Source: JAJAZB01 sp964244295 (GTDB lineage Bacteria > Bacteroidota > Bacteroidia > Cytophagales > Spirosomataceae). Taken from it: DNA of 10,530 nt. Position 1 is the stretch's first letter; each line of letters begins with the position of its first letter. Positions 1-7,600 of the stretch are shown here, in pieces. The stretch lies in the NCBI GenBank assembly GCA_964244295.1, contig CAXTIG010000078.1:1-10530 (forward strand). The letters run 5' to 3'. The notes under the pieces were generated by a model that was not told the origin of the DNA, did no database searches, and saw only the letters and a program-made list of their open reading frames with translations. The translations under genes were made by a program, and so were the position numbers.

Positions 1-125
1 AAGGCAAAATCAGAGGTTGTAAAATGTTGATTTACAGTTAAAAGACAAGTCTATTTTCCAATCGCCCAAACTTCAGTCAATTTACCGAACAGTACCCATG
101 GTCGCCCGGTGAAGAAACAAGTTGG
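1..125 (+). pseudogene. Probable broken upstream part of the Rhs-like gene
   Basis: All three forward frames are closed in the first 41 bases: TAA at 20-22, TGA at 28-30 and TAA at 39-41. From base 42 the frame of the downstream gene is open with no ATG until 126, yet it reads like protein: it ends FTEQYPWSPGEETSW and runs straight into MNGLLLLKE. As I recall, Rhs-like proteins of Bacteroidota commonly have a W-x-N-G-L-L-x-K-E stretch in mid-protein, not at the start. I infer that the gene once continued further upstream and was cut by recombination or by more than one disabling mutation near 40-70. Whether more of it lies left of the window cannot be seen. Confidence 0.5.
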
Positions 126-3100
126 ATGAATGGGTTATTGTTGTTAAAGGAAGTAAGAAAATCAGATGGAACTCTGATCAATTCAGAAAGTAATGACTAT
201 CAAAGCGATGTAAATTCCGGCCCTTTTGGTGAGACCTTTTATGGCTTAAAAATAGGAAACTTTTTTTCCGAAAGTGGCGGGCAGTTGTACACAACGTATA
301 ATGGACAGTATGTACCTTGGGATTATAATTTTACTACAAGAAAGGCTTATTATCAGTCAAAATTTATTTTCGCGTTTTATCCTATTTACTCTCGTTGGCA
401 ATACTTGAAGAAAAAAACAATAATTCAGGATGGTCAAACCACGGTGATCGATTACAACTATGATACCAATCATAGCTTTCTAAAAGAGCAGATATCCACT
501 ACTAGCCGTGGCCAAACTACTAAAACAGTTTATGAGTATGCTGTTGACCGTTCGGGTACATACCCGTATTCAGCGATGGTCTCTGCTTTTCAGCTAAATT
601 CAGTTGTTAAAGAATCAAAATATATCGACAACAACTTCACAGAAGAGACGAATACTAATTACCGGGATTTTGGAAACGGTATTAAAGCCATTGAAAATGT
701 GAAGCGTAAGGTTAGCGGTGGAAATGAGTATGAGTTACTAAGTTTCAGTGAATATTCTAACCGGGGAAATCCGATAAAGTACCTGGATAAAGGAATCAGC
801 ACCCGTTTAACGTGGTACGATGGCGAAGGGAAAAAAGATTTATTGCAAAATCGAACGGTGGGGGATGGTACCGGGGTATCTCAAACTACAGTATATAATT
901 ACAATCCTCTCGTCGGGATTAGTTCTGAGCAGGATCCTAATGGACGTACTCTTTATTATTCGTACGATAATCTTAACCGTTTGTTGGATATTAGGGAAAA
1001 CTCCCCGGGAGGGAATCTTCTCCAAAGTTACTCTTATAAGTATGCGGCTGGCGGGTGTGATCAATCTTTGCCGGTTGCTAATAATCCTAACGTTAATAAT
1101 CCTTCAACTCCTGGTTTAGTTGGTGGGAGCAGTACTCAGACTAATCTTCAGGTAACCCCAACTGCTTTATCGGTAAGCAGCGGAGGGGGCACGTACAGTT
1201 TCACGGTCAACTCAACTAACGTCAACTGGAGTTTGAGCAACTGGCCAGCCTGGGTGAGCAGCGTCACGCCCACCAGTGGAGGAAATGGCAGCACCTCCGT
1301 CAGCATCAGTTTCCAAAACAACGGGGATGCCAACCCGCGTAACGGCACCCTCACCCTGAGTGGCAGCGGCGTGGCCAATCAGACCATCACCCTCTCCCAG
1401 CAGGGGACGACCCCCCCGAGTGGGGGACCCAACGGGTGCTACACCGTGCAAGCCCAGCACTCCTCGAAGTACTTGCAATCGATGGGAGCGGGTCAGATCC
1501 TCAAGCAGTACCCCGCCAACGGCCAGACCAACCAACTCTGGAAATTCAACCCCCTGGGCAACGGCAACCACCGCCTGACCTCCCAGTCGTCAGGCAAGGT
1601 CATGAGTGTACAAAATGGCAACGTCAGTCAGGATACGTATTTGGTCGAGTTGGATGATAACGCCCAGACCAGTCAACAGTGGAAACTTGAGTTGGTGGGG
1701 GGTAGCAGCGACGTGTACCGCCTGAAGTCACCCGGCACGAGTTTGCTGGCCGACGTGGAGGGCACATCCACCGCAGACGGGGCGCAGCTTCACTTGTGGA
1801 CCCAGTACGGAGCGGAGGGGGCCGGCAATCAGCAGTGGAAACTCGCCAGCGCGACCTGCCCCAGCAGTGGAGGAGCCACGCTCACGGTGAGCAACCAGAC
1901 CAACCTGCAAAACGTGGCCAGCGGCGGGGGCAGTGGCAGTTTTGCCATTGCCTCCAATGTGAGTTGGAGCATCAGCGGGGCACCGGCCTGGGCGACCCTG
2001 ACTGTAAGCAGTGGCAGTGGGAATGCGACGGTGAGCGTCAGTTTCCAGGCCAATGGCGCTGCCACCCAGCGCACAGCCATCCTCACCCTGAGCGGGAGCG
2101 GCGTGACCAATCAGACCATCAACCTTTCCCAGCAGGGCGCCACCTCTCCGCCCGGTGGTTGCGTGGTGAATCGCGTCCGTTTCCAGTTCCGCAACGCGGG
2201 GGATTGTTGCATGGACCGCCTGGTGGGAGCCAAGATTCAAGGCTCCACTGACCAAAGCACCTGGACTGACCTCTACACTTTTTCCGGCAACGGTACCGGC
2301 TCCTGGCAGGAAGTAACCTTCGGCAATACCACGTCGTACCAATACGTGCGGTTTTTGGCCGGACCGAACGGCTACGGGGAGTTTTATGAGTTGGAATTCT
2401 ACGATGGGAGCACCCGCTTAACGGGCACGGGCTTTGGCACCTCCGGCACCGAGGGGAGCAACGGCTATGCGGCTGCTTTTGATGGCAACACCTCCACGCA
2501 GTGGCATGGTATCTTTCCGGGGAGCGGCAACTACGCCGGGTTGCAACTGACGGGCTGTGGAGGGAGCACTCCGGCGCTCACGGTGAGCAACCAGAACAAT
2601 CTGCAAAATGTAAGCAGAAGCGTAGGCACGTACAGTTTTACGGTCAACTCAACCAACGTCAACTGGAATTTGAGCAACTGGCCTACCTGGGTGAGCAGTG
2701 TCACCCCGGCCAGTGGGGCAAACGGCACGACTACCGCCAACGTCACCTTCCAGGCCAACGGCGCGACGACCCTGCGTAACGGAACGATAACCCTGAGCGG
2801 CAGTGGCGTGGCCAATCAGACCATCCCCCTTTCCCAATTAGGAACCACACCGCCAAGTGGAGGCCCCAACGGCTGTTACACCGTACAGGCCCAGCACTCC
2901 TCGAAGTACCTCCAATCGATGGGAGCGGGGCAGACCCTCAGGCAGTACCCCGCCAACGGCCAGACCAATCAACTCTGGAAATTCGACCCCCTGGGCAATG
3001 GCACCCACCGCCTGACCTCCCAGTCTTCGGGCAAGGTAATGAGTGTGCAAAACGGCAACGTCAGTCAGGACATTTACCTGGTCGAGTTGGACGACAACAA

Positions 3101-4463
3101 CCAGAGCAGTCAGCAGTGGAAACTGGAATTAGTAAGTGGCACCAGCGACGTTTACCGCCTGAAGTCGCCCGGCACGAGTTTGCTGGCCGACGTGGAAGGC
3201 ACCTTTGTCAGCGACGGGGCGCAACTCCACCTGTGGAGTCAGTACGGGGCGGAGGGGGCCAGCAACCAGCAGTGGAAACTCGCCAGCGCGACCTGCCCCA
3301 GCAGTGGAGGAGCCACGCTCTCGGTGAGCAACCAGACCAACCTGCAAAACGTGGCCAGCAGCGGCGGCAGCGGCAGTTTTGCCATTGCCTCCAATGTGAG
3401 TTGGAGCATCAGCGGGGTACCGGCCTGGGCGAGCCTGAGTGTGAGCAGTGGTAGTGGGAATGCGACGGTGAGCGTCAGTTTCCAGGCCAATGGCGCGGCG
3501 ACTTCGCGCACGGCCCCCCTTACCCTGAGTGGGAGCGGGATAGCCAATCAGACCATCACCCTTTTCCAGCAGGGAATCACCAGCGGCGGCAGCGGGTGTG
3601 GTTCCCGTGTTCAGGGATTAATTGCGCAATTTTACCACTTGGGTGCCCTGAGTCAATTGCCCGATTTCACTGCCCTCACGCCGGTACAGACTACCACGCC
3701 CGCTACGTTCGACATCATCACCGGCCGCAATGGGCGGGATGAGCAATTCGGCTTTGTCTTCAAGGGCTACGTAGAGATTCCCACGACGGGCATATATCAA
3801 TTCTTCACCACCAGCGACGATGGCTCCAAGCTGTACATCGACGGTGTGCAAAAAGTAAACAATGACGGCTTGCACGGCTTTAGCGAAGTAGGTAGTGGCG
3901 CCTTTTCCCTGGCGGCGGGGTGCCATGCCATCCGGGTGGAGATGTTCGAGAACGGTGGCGGGGAAGGATTGGCCGTGCATTGGGAAGGGCCGGGCATCGC
4001 CAAAGACATCATCCCCAGCCAACGCCTCTTCCGCGATGAAGCGACTCCTCCCCCGCTCAGTGGCTGCGTAGTCAACAAAGTACGCCTGAAGTTTCGGGGG
4101 GATTGTTGCACCGACCGTTTGGTGGGAGCAACCATTGAGGGTTCGCTCGATAACCAGAACTGGACGACGCTCTACACTATGAACCAGAACGCGACGGGGC
4201 AGTGGCAGGAGTTTAGTTTTGGCAATGCGAGTACCTACCAACGCGTGCGGTTCGTAGCTGGTCCGCAGGGGTACGGTGAACTATACGAATTGGAGTTTTA
4301 CCACAACGACACCAAACTCAACGGGACATTCTTCGGCTCAGCGGGGGAATCAGGAGGCAATGTTTCGGCCAACGCGCTGGATGGCAACGAGGGCAGTTTT
4401 TGGCACGGCAATTTTCCCGGAAACTCCAACTTCGCTGGACTGATTCTAAGCGGATGCCCTTGA
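126..4463 (+). CDS. Rhs/YD-repeat tail fused to BACON, ricin-type, discoidin-like and PA14 modules (probably 5'-truncated)
   Basis: This is a probable secreted carbohydrate-binding or adhesive protein of 1445 residues. Residues 1-310 are Rhs-like, with YD-type repeats near 255-305 (NYNPLVGISSEQDPNGR, YSYDNLNRLLDI). Then follow BACON1 (341-427), ricin-type trefoil 1 (438-579, QxW motifs at 470-472, 517-519 and about 569-571), BACON2 (584-671), discoidin-like 1 (679-811), BACON3 (815-906), ricin 2 (917-1058), BACON4 (1063-1150), PA14 (1158-1304, TSDDGSKLYIDG core) and discoidin-like 2 (1314-1444). No catalytic domain, T9SS C-terminal domain or sugar-lyase motif is visible. ATG 126 is only the first available start: there is no signal peptide although every module is of an extracellular type, and coding-like sequence runs upstream of it. 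The first 1 kb is clearly AT-rich and the rest GC-rich, so the gene is a fusion. It may be a decaying fragment, but the open frame of 4.3 kb argues for recent selection. Confidence 0.85.
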   Translation: MNGLLLLKEVRKSDGTLINSESNDYQSDVNSGPFGETFYGLKIGNFFSESGGQLYTTYNGQYVPWDYNFTTRKAYYQSKFIFAFYPIYSRWQYLKKKTIIQDGQTTVIDYNYDTNHSFLKEQISTTSRGQTTKTVYEYAVDRSGTYPYSAMVSAFQLNSVVKESKYIDNNFTEETNTNYRDFGNGIKAIENVKRKVSGGNEYELLSFSEYSNRGNPIKYLDKGISTRLTWYDGEGKKDLLQNRTVGDGTGVSQTTVYNYNPLVGISSEQDPNGRTLYYSYDNLNRLLDIRENSPGGNLLQSYSYKYAAGGCDQSLPVANNPNVNNPSTPGLVGGSSTQTNLQVTPTALSVSSGGGTYSFTVNSTNVNWSLSNWPAWVSSVTPTSGGNGSTSVSISFQNNGDANPRNGTLTLSGSGVANQTITLSQQGTTPPSGGPNGCYTVQAQHSSKYLQSMGAGQILKQYPANGQTNQLWKFNPLGNGNHRLTSQSSGKVMSVQNGNVSQDTYLVELDDNAQTSQQWKLELVGGSSDVYRLKSPGTSLLADVEGTSTADGAQLHLWTQYGAEGAGNQQWKLASATCPSSGGATLTVSNQTNLQNVASGGGSGSFAIASNVSWSISGAPAWATLTVSSGSGNATVSVSFQANGAATQRTAILTLSGSGVTNQTINLSQQGATSPPGGCVVNRVRFQFRNAGDCCMDRLVGAKIQGSTDQSTWTDLYTFSGNGTGSWQEVTFGNTTSYQYVRFLAGPNGYGEFYELEFYDGSTRLTGTGFGTSGTEGSNGYAAAFDGNTSTQWHGIFPGSGNYAGLQLTGCGGSTPALTVSNQNNLQNVSRSVGTYSFTVNSTNVNWNLSNWPTWVSSVTPASGANGTTTANVTFQANGATTLRNGTITLSGSGVANQTIPLSQLGTTPPSGGPNGCYTVQAQHSSKYLQSMGAGQTLRQYPANGQTNQLWKFDPLGNGTHRLTSQSSGKVMSVQNGNVSQDIYLVELDDNNQSSQQWKLELVSGTSDVYRLKSPGTSLLADVEGTFVSDGAQLHLWSQYGAEGASNQQWKLASATCPSSGGATLSVSNQTNLQNVASSGGSGSFAIASNVSWSISGVPAWASLSVSSGSGNATVSVSFQANGAATSRTAPLTLSGSGIANQTITLFQQGITSGGSGCGSRVQGLIAQFYHLGALSQLPDFTALTPVQTTTPATFDIITGRNGRDEQFGFVFKGYVEIPTTGIYQFFTTSDDGSKLYIDGVQKVNNDGLHGFSEVGSGAFSLAAGCHAIRVEMFENGGGEGLAVHWEGPGIAKDIIPSQRLFRDEATPPPLSGCVVNKVRLKFRGDCCTDRLVGATIEGSLDNQNWTTLYTMNQNATGQWQEFSFGNASTYQRVRFVAGPQGYGELYELEFYHNDTKLNGTFFGSAGESGGNVSANALDGNEGSFWHGNFPGNSNFAGLILSGCP
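1185..2137 (+). repeat. Copy 1 of long intragenic direct repeat (BACON-ricin-BACON)
   Basis: This block covers BACON1, ricin module 1 and BACON2. It matches 2622-3574 at a constant offset of 1437 bp with no net indel: the ricin cysteine codon is at 1437 and 2874, the start of the TYSFTVNS stretch at 1191 and 2628, and the closing CAGCAGGG at 2130 and 3567. By my count the two ricin modules differ at about 14 of 142 residues and BACON2 and BACON4 at about 11 of 88. The offset is exactly 479 codons, so the frame is kept. Confidence 0.9.
2622..3574 (+). repeat. Copy 2 of long intragenic direct repeat (BACON-ricin-BACON)
   Basis: This is the second copy, covering BACON3, ricin module 2 and BACON4. 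Immediately before it, 2577-2615 (LTVSNQNNLQNV) resembles the start of BACON2 and BACON4, not BACON1, so BACON3 is a chimera of the two BACON types, as expected at a duplication or gene-conversion joint. After the copy, a PA14 module lies where copy 1 has the discoidin-like module, and the discoidin-like module is displaced to the C-terminus. Confidence 0.9.
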
Positions 4464-4536
4464 GCTTTGTTGCTCAATAGGTTTCAAAACTTGAACAGGA
4501 ACAAGTATTAGACACTTTCACCGAATACGTAAGCGA

Positions 4537-4569
4537 AACCAGCCCCGAGCCTTCGGGGCTGGTTTTTTT
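4537..4569 (+). terminator. Rho-independent terminator after the mosaic gene
   Basis: A perfect 12-bp stem (AACCAGCCCCGA at 4537-4548 pairing with 4553-4564) closes a 4-base loop and runs into seven T residues at 4563-4569. It sits 74 bases after the stop at 4463 and ends transcription before the next gene, which therefore needs its own promoter in 4570-4635. Confidence 0.93.
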
Positions 4570-4635
4570 GTACTCGGCGCTGGAAAAACTTCCCCGATCC
4601 GCCGTATTTTTACCATTCGCTTTCCCACCAAACCT

Positions 4636-7600
4636 ATGAAAAATGAAGCCATTGGCCTGCTGGCCGGGCTATCGATGCTGATGATGGCCTGCGACACCCC
4701 GCAGTTTACCCAACTTTCTGCCGAAAAAACGGGCATCACCTTCGCCAACCGCATCACCGAAACCGATTCGCTCAATATCCTCGATTACGAATACGTGTAC
4801 AACGGCGGCGGCGTGGGCGTGGCCGATTTCAACGGCGACAGCCTGCCCGACGTGTATTTTTCGGGCAATCAGGTTTCCAATAAACTGTATCTGAATCGCG
4901 GCGATTTCAAATTTGAAGACGTCACAGCGGTAGCAGGGGCAACGGGCGGTGGCAAGTGGTGCTCGGGCGTGGCGCTGGTGGACGTCAACGCCGACGGGCG
5001 GATGGACGTATACGTGGGAGCGACGACCTACAAAGATTCCACCCGCCGGACTAACCTGCTGTACGTTAACCAGGGCAACGATGCCAAGGGCGTACCGACG
5101 TTCCGGGAAATGGCCGCCGAGTACGGCATTGCCGATAACGGCTACACCACCCACGCCGCCTTTTTTGACTACGATAACGATGGCGACCTCGACCTCTACG
5201 TGCTGACTGACGCTATCACGAGTTTCCCTGGGATGTTTCGGGAGAAAATTCGTGACGGTTCATCCATTTCCACCGGGCGGCTCTACCGCAACGAGTGGGA
5301 CGAAGGCATGAAACACGCGGTTTTTACCAATGTCTCCAAACAGACGGGCATCACCACCGAAGGCTACGGTCTGGGCGTAAACATCTGCGACATCAACCGC
5401 GACGGTTACAAGGACATTTACGTCAGCAACGATTTCGCCAGCAACGATTTGCTCTGGATCAACACCCCCCTACCCGGCGGCGGGCGGGGCTTTATTGATC
5501 AAGCCGACCGTTACTTCAAGCACCTGAGCAATTCGGCCATGGGCAACGACGTAACCGACCTCAACAACGACGGCCTCGCCGACGTAGTGGTACTCGACAT
5601 GATGCCCGGCCTGAACGGACGGAAAAAGAGCCTCGTTGGGCCGAACAATTACCAGAACTACGTTAACAGCGCCCGGTACGGGTACATTTTCGAGTACCCG
5701 AGGAATACGGTGCAGTTGAACCAGGGTAGCCCCCCAACCCCCGAAAAAGCCCCCCCCGCCCCCGAAGGGGGTGCTTTTCGTGTCAGCAACGGAGCACCCC
5801 CTTCGGGGACGGGGGGGGCTGGCCGGGGGGCTGTCGTTTTCTCCGAAATCGGCCTCCTGGCCGGGGTAGCGGCCACCGACTGGAGTTGGTCGCCGCTGGT
5901 GGCCGACTTCGACCACGACGGCTACCGTGACCTGATCGTGACCAATGGTTTTCCGAAAGATGTGACCGACCGGGATTTTATCATGTACCGGGCGCAGAGT
6001 TCGTCGGTGGCCTCAAAAACGATGATGCTCAACGAAATTCCGGAGGTGAAACTGCGCAGCTACGTCTATCGCAATCGGGGCGCGGAAGCCTGGACTAACC
6101 CACCCGCCGATGGCCGCAGCGGGGTTTTTGAAGATGTCACCGAAGCTTGGGGTATCACCCAACCCAGTTTCTCGAACGGGGCCGCCTACGCCGACCTCGA
6201 CCGCGACGGCGACCTGGATTACGTCGTCAACAACATCAACGACTCGGCCTTTGTGTACCGCAACAACCAGATCGAACGTGGCAAAGGCGGGCACTACCTG
6301 CGGATTCAGTTTCGGGGCGAAGGGAAAAATCCGCAGGGTGTCGGCGCTATAATTGAATTGCGTTACGGAGGCGGGCCGGGCGGCGCTCCGCAGACGCAGT
6401 TTTACGAGCACAGCCTCTACCGGGGCTACCTCTCCACCCAGGAACCCGTTGCGCACTTCGGGCTGGGCAAAACGCTGGTGGTGGACGAAGTAAAAATCAC
6501 CTGGGTGGGGAGCCGACAACAAATTCTCCGCAACGTACAGGCCGACCAAGTGTTGACGGTGAGTATCCCCGGCCCCAGTACCCCCCCCGGTCCGACGGGT
6601 CGGGCCGGGGGGGGTACTGGGGCCGGAGCGGGTATTCTCCGCGACGTAACCGCCTCCCTCAACCTGACCTACCTCCACGACGAGCCAGATTTCATCGATT
6701 TCAACGTCCAGAAACTCCTGCCGCACAAGTTTTCGCAGTACGGCCCTTCACTGGCAGTGGGTGACGCCAACAACGACGGGCTGGACGACGTATTCCTGGG
6801 TGGTGCCCGTCGAAAACGCGGCACCTGGCTCTGGCAACGGGCCGACGGAACCTTTCGGGAAGAACCCTTCAGCGCTGACCCCGACGGCGAAGCCAAGCAA
6901 AGCGAAGACGCCGGAACGCTACTTTTCGATGCCGACAACGACAGCGATTTGGACTTGTACATTGTCAGCGGCGGGGCCGAACTGCGGGACGGTTCGCCGA
7001 CGTACCAAGACCGGCTGTACCTCAACGATGGGCGGGGTCAGTTTACCCGCGATTCAATGGCCCTACCCCGGTTCTTAAAAAGCGGCAGTTGCGTAAAAGC
7101 CGCCGACTTCGACCGCGACGGCGACCTCGACCTGTTCATCGGCGGGCGCGTCGTGCCCGAACGCTACCCCGAACCCGCCTCCTGTTTTTTACTGCGGAAT
7201 GACAGTAAAAAATCCGCAATCGGCAATCCGCGATCGGCAGTCAAATTCACGGACATCACCGCCCAACTGGCCCCCGGCCTGAAAAACCTCGGCCTCGTCT
7301 GCGACGCCCTCTGGACCGATCCTGACAACGACGGCTGGCCCGACCTGATGCTGGCCGGCGAATGGATGCCGCTGACGCTGTTTAAAAACCAAAAAGGAAT
7401 TCTCAATTCTCAATTCTCAATTCTCAACTCCTCCGGCTGGTGGAACTCCCTCTCCGCCGGGGATTTCGACCGTGACGGCGACGTGGATTACCTGGCCGGA
7501 AACCTGGGCCTCAACACCTTCAACCGCGCCACGACGACCGAACCCATCCGGGTGTACGCCAAAGATTTTGACAACAATGGCAGCTACGATGCCATCCCGA

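Noticed and set aside
126..1140. Rhs polymorphic toxin with an adjacent immunity gene
   Set aside because: The Rhs core is followed by BACON and lectin modules, not a toxin tip, and no small gene follows before the terminator at 4537.
1728..2342. Long antisense open frames across the repeat-rich gene (also 3618-4241 and others)
   Set aside because: They mirror the GC-rich coding strand, recur in both duplicated copies, and give Arg/Gly/His-rich products with no recognisable domain.
1140..3590. CRISPR-like array
   Set aside because: The repeated units are hundreds of bases long, coding and tandem; there are no short repeats with unique spacers and no cas gene.
4563..4612. Bacteroidota-type promoter upstream of the VCBS gene (TTTG at 4567, TATTTTTA at 4605)
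   Set aside because: The spacing of about 34 bases is far from the usual 19-21 and the -7 box lacks the final G.
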